DNA of 5,616 bases, taken from the NCBI GenBank assembly GCA_965368085.1, contig CBDULP010000042.1, positions 1 to 5,616 on the forward strand, in the 5' to 3' direction. The notes beneath the pieces are model-generated. The model did not search any database, was not told where the DNA came from, and saw only the letters and a program-made list of their open reading frames with translations. The position numbers and the translations under genes are program-made. Positions 1 to 4,547 of this stretch are shown here, piece after piece. The number at the start of each line of letters is the position of its first letter. Positions within the stretch are counted from its first letter, which is position 1. Source of the DNA: Peptoclostridium sp965368085 (lineage in GTDB: Bacteria; Bacillota; Clostridia; Peptostreptococcales; Peptostreptococcaceae).

Positions 1-51
1 GCCCGGCTCATAACCGGTAGGTCTGGGGTTCGAGTCCCTGAAGGCCCACCA
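1..51 (+). tRNA. tRNA-Met(CAT), 3' part only (5' end outside window)
   Basis: The window opens inside a tRNA. The anticodon loop is at 7-13 with anticodon CAT at 9-11. A T-arm with loop TTCGAGT follows at 29-35, then the 3' acceptor strand AAGGCCC (41-47), discriminator A48 and encoded CCA. The outermost anticodon-stem pair (C2 with T18) is a mismatch. The D-arm and 5' acceptor strand are missing, so elongator Met is the likely identity, but initiator Met or the lysidine-modified Ile-CAT tRNA cannot be strictly excluded. It is the first visible member of a seven-tRNA operon. Confidence 0.9.
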
Positions 52-80
52 TCTTAATTATAATTAAACTTGTTTTGATA

Positions 81-157
81 CGAGGTGTAGCGCAGTTTGG
101 TAGCGCACATGGTTTGGGACCATGGGGCCGGGGGTTCGAGTCCCTCCACCTCGACCA
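81..157 (+). tRNA. tRNA-Pro(TGG)
   Basis: A complete 77-nt cloverleaf. The acceptor pair is CGAGGTG/CACCTCG with discriminator A154 and encoded CCA. The anticodon stem CATGG/CCATG encloses loop TTTGGGA with anticodon TGG at 115-117, and the T-loop is TTCGAGT. It reads proline CCN codons. It lies 29 nt after the preceding tRNA, with no terminator between them. Confidence 0.97.
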
Positions 158-166
158 TTTTATTAC

Positions 167-244
<78 letters not shown>

Positions 245-253
245 AAGTATTAT

Positions 254-329
254 GACCTATTAGCTCAGTCGGTAGAGCATCTGACTTTTAATCAGGGTGT
301 CCCGCGTTCGAGTCGCGGATGGGTCACCA
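254..329 (+). tRNA. tRNA-Lys(TTT)
   Basis: A 76-nt cloverleaf with acceptor GACCTAT/ATGGGTC, discriminator A326 and encoded CCA. The anticodon stem TCTGA/TCAGG (with one G-T wobble) encloses loop CTTTTAA, anticodon TTT at 287-289. The T-loop is TTCGAGT. It starts 9 nt after tRNA-His and belongs to the same transcript. Confidence 0.97.
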
Positions 330-334
330 TCTGA

Positions 335-408
335 GGCGGCATAGCCAAGTGGTAAGGCAGAGGACTGCAACTCCTTCACCCCCAGTTCAAATCTGGGTGC
401 CGCCTCCA
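335..408 (+). tRNA. tRNA-Cys(GCA)
   Basis: A 74-nt tRNA with acceptor GGCGGCA/TGCCGCC, the cysteine-typical discriminator T405 (U73), and encoded CCA. The anticodon stem GAGGA/TCCTT encloses loop CTGCAAC with anticodon GCA at 367-369. Only 5 nt separate it from tRNA-Lys. Confidence 0.97.
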
Positions 409-431
409 ATTTAATACTTATTATCACACAT

Positions 432-515
432 GCGGGTGTGGCGGAATTGGCAGACGCGCTAGACTTAGGATCTAGTGTCCAGTACGTGGGGGTTCAAGTC
501 CCTCCACCCGCACCA
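432..515 (+). tRNA. tRNA-Leu(TAG)
   Basis: A class II tRNA of 84 nt with the long variable arm expected for leucine. The acceptor is GCGGGTG/CACCCGC, discriminator A512 plus CCA. The anticodon stem CTAGA/TCTAG encloses loop CTTAGGA with anticodon TAG at 466-468. It reads CUN leucine codons. Confidence 0.97.
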
Positions 516-541
516 TTTTTATTTATATAGACCCTGGATAT

Positions 542-618
542 GCGCCTATAGCTCAACTGGATAGAGTGTCTGACTACGAATCAGAAGGTTCGGGGTTCGA
601 ATCCCTGTGGGCGCACCA
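542..618 (+). tRNA. tRNA-Arg(ACG)
   Basis: A 77-nt tRNA with acceptor GCGCCTA/TGGGCGC, discriminator A615 and CCA. The anticodon stem TCTGA/TCAGA encloses loop CTACGAA with anticodon ACG at 576-578. The wobble A is normally edited to inosine by TadA, letting it read CGU/CGC/CGA. It is the last tRNA before the operon terminator. Confidence 0.97.
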
Positions 619-631
619 TAAAGCATGAACG

Positions 632-666
632 CTTTCAAAGAATAATTTCTTTTGAAGGTTTTTTTT
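632..666 (+). terminator. Rho-independent terminator of the tRNA operon
   Basis: An imperfect stem of about 11 bp, CTTTCAAAGAA with TTCTTTTGAAGG (one bulged T and one wobble), is followed directly by a run of eight T (659-666). It lies 13 nt after the CCA of tRNA-Arg and closes the tRNA cluster. Confidence 0.85.
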
Positions 667-708
667 AGTTTAGGGAAAATTTAAAATAGATGAAAAGCGG
701 TGACTATC

Positions 709-966
709 ATGGCATATACATACATGCTGTTTTGCAGCGACAATACGCTTTACACGGGATGGACAAAGGATATTGAAAGAAGGCTGTCAGAACACAACCA
801 GGGAAAGGCTTCAAAATATACGAGAGTGAGACTGCCAGTAAAACTTGCATATCTTGAGGAATATGAAACTGAAAACGATGCCAGAAAGCGCGAAGTTCAG
901 ATAAAAAAGCTGACAAGAGCCCAAAAGCTATCTCTTATAGATGGCTGTAAATTAAAAGGCGAATAA
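709..966 (+). CDS. GIY-YIG domain protein (UPF0213/YhbQ-YazA type)
   Basis: A single-domain 85-aa protein of the small GIY-YIG nuclease-like family, which normally runs about 80-100 aa. With the ATG at 709, the first family strand is represented by Tyr3/Tyr5 and the second signature by Tyr15-Thr-Gly17. Arg24/Arg25, His29 and the Glu62 of the ARKRE-x-x-IKK helix match the usual active-site positions. An upstream in-frame GTG at 700 would add three residues. I prefer the ATG because GGTGA lies 5 nt before it as a Shine-Dalgarno match. The gene stands alone between two terminators. Members of this family are proposed structure-specific nucleases, but the cellular substrate is generally not established, so I give no gene symbol. 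Confidence 0.88.
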   Translation: MAYTYMLFCSDNTLYTGWTKDIERRLSEHNQGKASKYTRVRLPVKLAYLEEYETENDARKREVQIKKLTRAQKLSLIDGCKLKGE

Positions 967-992
967 AAACTTGAAATACCAATTTGATTATT

Positions 993-1020
993 ACAGATGA
1001 ACTATGTTCATCTGTTTTTT
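993..1020 (+). terminator. Rho-independent terminator after the GIY-YIG gene
   Basis: A perfect 10-bp stem, ACAGATGAAC with GTTCATCTGT, has a 3-nt loop and runs into six T. It starts 26 nt after the stop codon at 966. Confidence 0.95.
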
Positions 1021-1197
1021 ATTGCAAAAAAACGCATATAAATTGAAATACATATTAAAGTTAAAAGATGGTTTTAATTAAATCACAAGGGTATATAAAA
1101 AACAACACTGGCATTAAAAGAAAAGTGCGGGAAAAAATAGAATATATGCAATATATATTCAAATGCGAGTGTGAAAAATAATAAAGGGGGCATGGAA

Positions 1198-2685
1198 ATG
1201 GGGTCTATAGTTAATGCAAGGGACATTATAATGCTGTATGTTCCAAAGTTTTTAGGGGCTATACTGATATTACTTGTAGGTTTATTAGTGGCAAAGACGA
1301 TAGCATCTGCGGCAGGAAAGCTTGTGGATAAAAACTCCAAAATCAAAGAAGGCGTGAACAAGCTGTTTGGGGACACCGAAAGGGAAGTCAAAGTAGGCAA
1401 GCTGGTAGTAACGAGCATATATTATATACTCATGATATTTGTGATAGTAGCTGTATTTGAGGCTTTAGGATTTACAAGATTGACACAGCCTCTGAACAGT
1501 TTCCTTGGAAGCATATTCAGTTTTATTCCTCAGATAATCGGAGCGATAATACTTTTGGCAATAGCCTGGATTGCGGCAAGAATACTTAAATTCCTGGTTG
1601 TAAAGGCTCTTAAATCTGCAAAAGTGGATGAAAAGATGAAAACTCAAAAGGAAGGAATAGCACCGCTCAGCCAGACTGTGGGAGAAATCGTATATTGGTT
1701 TGTATTTTTAATATTCCTTCCGGCTATACTAAGCGCACTTTCGCTTGGGGGAATACTTTCGCCTATACAAAACATGATAGACAAGATATTCCAGGCTCTT
1801 CCGAACTTGGTTGCGGCCGCTCTTATAATAGCAATAGGCTGGTTTGTAGCATCCAAGATAAAAAAGGCTGTCACTCAAATTCTTGAATCCATGGGAATCG
1901 ACAGAATAGGTGTAAAAGAAGATCTGGAGAATAAAAACAGACTTTCAGAGATAATAGGCACAATAGTATATGTACTGATACTCATACCTGTATTTGTTGC
2001 GGGATTTGACATGATAGGCCTGAAGGCAATAACGGCACCTGCGGTAAACATGCTTGACAGCGTCATGAATTTCATACCAAGTTTGTTCTCAGCATTTGTG
2101 ATAGTGTATATAGCATATTTCATAGGAAGAATAGTTGGAGATCTTGTAAGCAGGATACTTGGAAAACTCAACATAGAAAAGATACTTTCGGAGATAGGCC
2201 TTGTAAGTCCTGAAAAATCCGGGGAGAAGCTGCCTAATATGGCAGGATACCTTGTAAAAGTGGCAATAGTTTTCTTTGCTGTTCTTGAGGCGGCAAACAT
2301 ACTGGGCCTTACAATGTTTGCTGATATAGTGGACCAATTCATAGTGCTTGCAGGCCATATACTTCTTGGAATTGTGATAATAGGAATAGGGCTGTATCTG
2401 GCACAGCTGATCTCATCAGTAATAGAGCAGAAAAAATCTGCATCATCGGAGATACTTTCAATTATTGCAAAGGGATCAATAATAGTGCTTTCATTAGCTA
2501 TGGGCCTTAGACAGATGGGTATAGCAAATGAGATAATAAACATGGCATTTGGATTTACAATAGGTGCGATAGCGATTGCAGCTGCCATAGCATTTGGAAT
2601 AGGAGGGAAAGATGCGGCGGCAAAAGCCCTTTCCAAACTTGGGGAAAAAGATGAAAAAACAAATGAGCAGATAAAAGGAGAATAG
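1198..2685 (+). CDS. Multi-pass 'conserved TM helix' protein, mechanosensitive-channel-like
   Basis: A 495-aa integral membrane protein with about eleven hydrophobic segments. It is built from repeated units of about 92 residues. Each unit begins with a helix of the pattern hP-x-x-h-x-A followed by hydrophobics and a small/aromatic stretch (near residues 15-35, 109-130, 201-221, 292-313 and 384-405). A second helix follows that ends in an LG-like turn. This matches the PF05552-type repeat found in proteins usually annotated as MscS-family channels. The C-terminal helix ends in AFGIGGKDAA, followed by a short charged tail, and I see no room for the soluble MscS beta/vestibule domain. Function as an osmotic or tension-gated channel is therefore inferred by family only. 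In-frame starts exist at 1171 (GTG) and 1192. I chose 1198 because an AAAGGGGG ribosome binding site lies 7 nt upstream. No convincing promoter is visible in 1021-1170. Confidence 0.85.
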   Translation: MGSIVNARDIIMLYVPKFLGAILILLVGLLVAKTIASAAGKLVDKNSKIKEGVNKLFGDTEREVKVGKLVVTSIYYILMIFVIVAVFEALGFTRLTQPLNSFLGSIFSFIPQIIGAIILLAIAWIAARILKFLVVKALKSAKVDEKMKTQKEGIAPLSQTVGEIVYWFVFLIFLPAILSALSLGGILSPIQNMIDKIFQALPNLVAAALIIAIGWFVASKIKKAVTQILESMGIDRIGVKEDLENKNRLSEIIGTIVYVLILIPVFVAGFDMIGLKAITAPAVNMLDSVMNFIPSLFSAFVIVYIAYFIGRIVGDLVSRILGKLNIEKILSEIGLVSPEKSGEKLPNMAGYLVKVAIVFFAVLEAANILGLTMFADIVDQFIVLAGHILLGIVIIGIGLYLAQLISSVIEQKKSASSEILSIIAKGSIIVLSLAMGLRQMGIANEIINMAFGFTIGAIAIAAAIAFGIGGKDAAAKALSKLGEKDEKTNEQIKGE

Positions 2686-2700
2686 ACAGAATAAAAATAA

Positions 2701-2731
2701 GGGCCTGCGTATGCGGGCCCCGATTTTTTTT
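2701..2731 (+). terminator. Rho-independent terminator after the membrane protein gene
   Basis: The GC-rich stem GGGCCTGC/GCGGGCCC (8 bp, one wobble) has loop GTAT and is followed within 3 nt by eight T (2724-2731). An A-rich stretch precedes it, so weak function on the other strand is possible. Confidence 0.93.
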
Positions 2732-2761
2732 CCGAACGATATATATTAGGAGAAAATTTAA

Positions 2762-2857
2762 ATGGCATTAATTATCTACCCGTATAAGCCAGCACAAAAC
2801 AAATATATAGAATTTTCGAAAAATTACAATGAGAATGTAATAAATAGAGGCAAATAA
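2762..2857 (+). CDS. Possible 31-aa small protein, unrecognised
   Basis: A short ORF beginning MALIIYPYKP, rich in Tyr and Asn and with no transmembrane segment. A good Shine-Dalgarno sequence (TTAGGAGA) sits 8 nt before its ATG. It lies just beyond the terminator of the membrane protein gene, and no promoter is visible in the 30 nt in front of it. Its last codons overlap the T-run of the minus-strand terminator. I do not recognise it, and it may be a chance ORF. The ribosome binding site is the only positive evidence. Confidence 0.28.
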   Translation: MALIIYPYKPAQNKYIEFSKNYNENVINRGK

Positions 2858-2892
2858 AAACAGGGCATCCACTATATATTAGTGAAGCCCTG
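2853..2892 (-). terminator. Terminator of the minus-strand peptide operon
   Basis: Read on the minus strand, the outer stem CAGGGC/GCCCTG (2861-2866 with 2887-2892) and an inner stem CACTA/TAGTG form a hairpin followed by TTTTTATTT. It lies immediately after the stop of the 14-codon ORF. The T-run is on the minus-strand side only, so it belongs to the peptide operon and not to the plus-strand genes. Confidence 0.88.
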
Positions 2893-2893
2893 G

Positions 2894-2938
2894 CTATACA
2901 AAAGATTCAATACCGACTATTCCAATGTCGCTATCCAT
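2894..2938 (-). CDS. 14-aa peptide ORF, Ile/Val-rich
   Basis: The encoded peptide reads MDSDIGIVGIESFV. It has a good ribosome binding site (AGAGGTGG, 6 nt before the ATG), begins 22 nt after the stop of the third peptide gene, and stops one base before the terminator hairpin. Three of its 14 residues are Ile and two are Val, while the three upstream peptides have no Ile at all. It is too short for family recognition. It could be a genuine tiny peptide, a sensor ORF whose translation depends on Ile-tRNA, or chance. The clean start signal and exact fit before the terminator favour a real translated ORF. Confidence 0.5.
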   Translation of the reverse strand: MDSDIGIVGIESFV

Positions 2939-2960
2939 AATACACCACCTCTATATTTTA

Positions 2961-3134
2961 TTAAAATTCGAAAGAACCACATCCGAAAAAGTTTACTCCT
3001 GACTGTGTAAGTTCTCTTCGAAACTCAGAGTGCTCTTTTTTTCCTTCAACCTCAAGGCTGCTAAAGTCAGCTGCTCCGCCGTAAGTGTCGGCATAGGTTT
3101 CTGAAACATAAGTGTTTTCACCATTATTTTTCAT
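2961..3134 (-). CDS. Tandem small peptide, third copy (57 aa, Cys-containing)
   Basis: A diverged member of the tandem peptide family. The start is fixed by AGGAGG 7 nt before the ATG. It shares the N-terminal MKNN, a central DFSSL followed by an acidic/basic stretch with FRRE (LRRE in the other copies), and a C-terminal NFFGCGSFEF that lines up with NYFGLGNLELL of the other two copies. The N-terminal third is unrelated in detail: it is Thr/Tyr/Gly-rich where the other copies are Asn/Lys-rich. It has one Cys, at residue 51, no signal peptide, no membrane segment and no isoleucine. It lies 68 nt after copy B. I do not recognise the family. A RiPP-type precursor, a signalling peptide or a small regulatory protein are all compatible with what is visible. 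Confidence 0.85.
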   Translation of the reverse strand: MKNNGENTYVSETYADTYGGAADFSSLEVEGKKEHSEFRRELTQSGVNFFGCGSFEF

Positions 3135-3202
3135 TGATAATCCTCCTATAATTTAAAATACTAAAACAGAATCAATATGCATGCTAGTTGAACATTTAAG
3201 AG

Positions 3203-3367
3203 TTAAAGCAGTTCAAGGTTTCCAAGTCCGAAGTAGTTAAGATTCAGCTGAGAAGCTTCTCTTCTAAGTTCATCGCTTTTTTCAGACTTAAGGCTGCTAA
3301 AGTCAACTAGAGGTGAGAATACGTCCTTGTTTTCGTTTTTATTGTTCTTTTCAAAATTCTCTTTCAT
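3203..3367 (-). CDS. Tandem small peptide, second copy (54 aa)
   Basis: Near-duplicate of the first copy: 50 of 54 residues are identical, with differences at positions 3, 31, 38 and 41. AGGAGG lies 7 nt before the ATG. The layout is an Asn/Lys-rich N-terminus (residues 2-15), the segment VDFSSLKSEK (21-30), a DELRRE charged helix-like stretch (32-37), and the C-terminal SQLNLNYFGLGNLELL. It has no Cys, Thr, His, Trp or Ile. It lacks a signal peptide or membrane helix, so if secreted it would need a dedicated exporter, and none is encoded here. Conservation of reading frame, start signal and C-terminus between copies shows that it is a real gene. Its role is unknown. Confidence 0.9.
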   Translation of the reverse strand: MKENFEKNNKNENKDVFSPLVDFSSLKSEKSDELRREASQLNLNYFGLGNLELL

Positions 3368-3434
3368 TGCAATTCCTCCTATAAATTTAAAATACTAAAA
3401 CATAATCAATACAAATGCCTGTTATACTTAAAGA

Positions 3435-3599
3435 TTAAAGCAGTTCAAGATTTCCAAGCCCGAAGTAGTTAAGGTTCATCTGAGAAACTTCTCTTCGAAG
3501 CTCATCATTTTTTTCAGACTTAAGGCTGCTAAAGTCAACTAGAGGTGAGAATACGTCCTTGTTTTCGTTTTTATTGTTCTTTTCAAAATTATTTTTCAT
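3435..3599 (-). CDS. Tandem small peptide, first copy (54 aa)
   Basis: First coding gene of the T-box-controlled minus-strand operon. Its AGGAGG ribosome binding site lies 7 nt before the ATG, and the start is about 165 nt after the T-box terminator. The protein has the same plan as the second copy: an Asn/Lys-rich N-terminus, DFSSL at 22-26, ELRRE at 33-37 and a C-terminus ending NYFGLGNLELL. The codons contain no ATT, ATC or ATA, so it needs no isoleucyl-tRNA, which fits expression under an isoleucine-responsive T-box. No known domain, signal peptide or membrane segment is visible. I cannot name the family. The tandem array with a conserved C-terminal motif resembles precursor-peptide arrays, but no maturation enzyme is nearby. 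Confidence 0.9.
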   Translation of the reverse strand: MKNNFEKNNKNENKDVFSPLVDFSSLKSEKNDELRREVSQMNLNYFGLGNLELL

Positions 3600-3668
3600 T
3601 GCAATTCCTCCTAAATAGTGTAGTGGTTAATTGAAACAAATAAATACAAGACACAGAATCCAGTATAT

Positions 3669-3754
3669 GGTTTGGAATATTCTGAATATTTACGGCGAAT
3701 TCAAACCTTCCAGGGTGAGTTTGTTCAGTTGAACTGCAGTCAATACCGCCTGGA
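3669..3754 (-). other. Structured 5' UTR between T-box terminator and first peptide gene
   Basis: Two potential hairpins fill the transcript between the attenuator and the first peptide gene. One has arms TCCAGG (3709-3714) and CCTGGA (3749-3754), with an 11-nt palindrome CAGTTGAACTG (3726-3736) inside. The other has arms GGTTTGGAAT (3669-3678) and ATTCAAACC (3699-3707), nine pairs with one bulge. Neither is followed by a T-run. No start codon with a ribosome binding site is present. A role in mRNA stability or translation is possible but not shown. Confidence 0.45.
3675..3687. repeat. 13-bp direct repeat, copy 1 (other copy at 4041-4053)
   Basis: GAATATTCTGAAT occurs exactly at 3675-3687 and at 4041-4053. 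The second copy lies just upstream of Stem I of the minus-strand T-box, and the first lies downstream of its terminator, so the pair brackets the riboswitch. It contains the palindrome GAATATTC. Its meaning is unknown, and chance is possible in AT-rich DNA. Confidence 0.5.
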
Positions 3755-3764
3755 TTTTGAAAAT

Positions 3765-3818
3765 AAAAAAACTCTCGAATCTATGAACACAAATATATAG
3801 CATTCATAGGGACGAAAG
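3765..3818 (-). terminator. T-box attenuator (terminator) of the peptide operon
   Basis: On the minus strand CTTTCG (3818-3813) pairs with CGAGAG (3777-3772), and CTATGAA (3809-3803) pairs with TTCATAG (3787-3781). The two stems are separated by a symmetric 3-nt internal loop, and a run of seven T follows (3771-3765). The 5' arm overlaps the segment that should pair with the T-box core in the antiterminator, as expected for a switch. Confidence 0.88.
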
Positions 3819-4040
3819 TATTATCCGCGGTACCACCCTATTTTATGGCAAAAGCCAACTCAATTAATCAGGTCTTTATCAAACCATATAGCCAAGTAAC
3901 GCTGGCAGACGTTCAAGTCTACTGTAAAGCTTCGACTCGAAAGCTCAGGAGTGATCATTATATGCCACATACCGCTAATTTTCACCAAACATTAGCTCTC
4001 TTGAGATATGTGGGGCATTTTTGTCTCCGTCACTGCTTTT
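3765..4040 (-). promoter_or_regulatory. T-box riboswitch, inferred Ile specifier (ATC), controlling the small-peptide operon
   Basis: A complete T-box leader on the minus strand. The core AGGGTGGTACCGCG is at 3839-3826. Stem I starts with AAAGC (4039-4035) pairing with GCTTT (3944-3940) and has the K-turn sequence GCAGTGA (4036-4030). The AGAGAG motif is near 4001-3996, and the distal hairpin GCTAAT/ATTAGC encloses GGTG. The specifier loop reads ATG-ATC-A before CTCCTGAGC. By alignment with the classic glyQS arrangement (codon, purine, then the CTTGAGC-like arm), the specifier is ATC at 3955-3953, isoleucine. Small Stem II/III hairpins (for example GGTTT/AGACC) follow. Uncharged tRNA-Ile should stabilise the antiterminator and allow transcription of the peptide genes. 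The family call is very secure; the codon call is inference. Confidence 0.92.
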
Positions 4041-4080
4041 GAATATTCTGAATTTTTAAAATTTTATTGCTATGTATGCT

Positions 4081-4109
4081 ATTATAGAGTCATATGGAAA
4101 ATAAGTCAA
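4081..4109 (-). promoter_or_regulatory. Sigma-A promoter of the T-box/peptide operon
   Basis: On the minus strand, TTGACT (4109-4104) and a perfect TATAAT (4086-4081) are separated by 17 bp. Transcription should start near 4074, about 34 nt before Stem I of the T-box. It is divergent from the ilv promoter. Confidence 0.88.
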
Positions 4110-4186
4110 TATGTTTTTTGAAAAAAATTTTAAAAAACCGAAAAAATAATTGAAAATGTAAAATTTTTTTTATTTTCAAAAAACTA

Positions 4187-4215
4187 TAGACAAGAGCACA
4201 ATATGCTGATAGAAT
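4187..4215 (+). promoter_or_regulatory. Sigma-A promoter of the ilv T-box operon
   Basis: TAGACA (4187-4192) and TAGAAT (4210-4215) each match the consensus at five of six positions and are separated by 17 bp. The expected start is near 4222, about 28 nt before T-box Stem I. The 77 bp between this and the divergent promoter are extremely AT-rich and hold an inverted repeat TTGAAAAT (4150-4157)/ATTTTCAA (4172-4179). It lies upstream of the -35, so it could be an UP-like element or a regulator site. Confidence 0.82.
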
Positions 4216-4249
4216 ACAAAACTATAGCAAGTCAAAATACATTTTGATA

Positions 4250-4502
4250 AATGCAGAGAAAGAGAGCATATCTTACAAGCAGCTTTAAGAGAGTCGGCGG
4301 GTGGTGCGAGCCGATAGCGCAGAGAAGATCATGGTAGCTCTGGAGCACCGTCTTTGAAAGAGAGTAGAGGACGGCGGATTAACCCCGTTAAAGGTTGAGG
4401 CAAGCGCCAAAAGAGAGGCCTTACTGATTAATGTCAGAAGGCAATTAGGGTGGTACCGCGAGAATTACTCGCCCCTGAACTGTATGTTCAGGGGCGTTTT
4501 TT
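4250..4502 (+). promoter_or_regulatory. T-box riboswitch, inferred Val specifier (GTA), upstream of ilv genes
   Basis: A complete T-box leader. In Stem I, TGC (4252-4254) pairs with GCA (4345-4347), AGAG (4263-4266) with CTCT (4338-4341), and ATCTT (4270-4274) with AAGAT (4325-4329). AAGAGAG is at 4287-4293, and the distal hairpin TCGGC/GCCGA encloses GGTG. The specifier loop reads ATG-GTA-G directly before CTCTGGAGC, placing the codon GTA (valine) at 4334-4336. An ACGG/CCGT hairpin (Stem II) and Stem III follow, then the core AGGGTGGTACCGCG at 4447-4460 and a terminator. Valine control fits the downstream acetolactate synthase and ketol-acid reductoisomerase genes. The specifier assignment rests on motif alignment with the minus-strand T-box and known leaders. 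Confidence 0.93.
4470..4502 (+). terminator. Attenuator of the full ilv T-box
   Basis: An 11-bp perfect stem, CGCCCCTGAAC with GTTCAGGGGCG, has a 5-nt loop and six T. The alternative pairing of the T-box core with the 5' arm segment would form the antiterminator. Confidence 0.94.
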
Positions 4503-4547
4503 ATTATAAGTTTATCTTATCGGTATTATTATTACACCCTATTGATA

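Larger units (their letters stand above)
3203..3612 (-). repeat. Tandem duplication of peptide gene, period 232 bp
   Basis: Copies A and B (starts at 3599 and 3367) are nearly identical at the DNA level through the ribosome binding site and coding region, with a 232-bp period. Copy C repeats the plan at a 233-bp offset but is much diverged. The intergenic leaders before B (3374-3411) and C (3141-3177) also share a conserved segment with TGTTTTAGTATTTTAAATT just before AGGAGG. This indicates successive unit duplications that included the spacer. Confidence 0.9.

Noticed and set aside
2..18. C-U mismatch at the top of the anticodon stem of the first tRNA as a sign of a pseudogene
   Set aside because: The rest of the visible tRNA, including T-arm, acceptor strand and CCA, is intact, and one outer mismatch is tolerated. 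The 5' half is not visible for a firm judgement.
1875..2768. Minus-strand 297-codon ORF opposite the membrane protein gene
   Set aside because: It is the antisense shadow of a long repeat-built membrane protein with a good start. No ribosome binding site or recognisable domain is present.
2961..3599. Three repeats as a CRISPR array
   Set aside because: The repeat unit is a coding gene with ribosome binding site and stop codon, 232 bp long. There are no short repeats with regular spacers.
3691..3764. Possible degenerate fourth peptide copy ending GRFEFAV upstream of copy A
   Set aside because: There is only a slight resemblance to the end of copy C, no start codon with a ribosome binding site, and the region is better described as RNA hairpins.
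3845..4042. Plus-strand 65-codon ORF
   Set aside because: It lies entirely antisense to the minus-strand T-box leader, has no ribosome binding site, and its sequence is explained by conserved riboswitch structure.
4150..4179. Inverted repeat in the divergent promoter gap as a CodY box
   Set aside because: The half-sites GAAAAT and ATTTTC are in the opposite order to the CodY consensus and 14 bp apart, so no regulator can be named.
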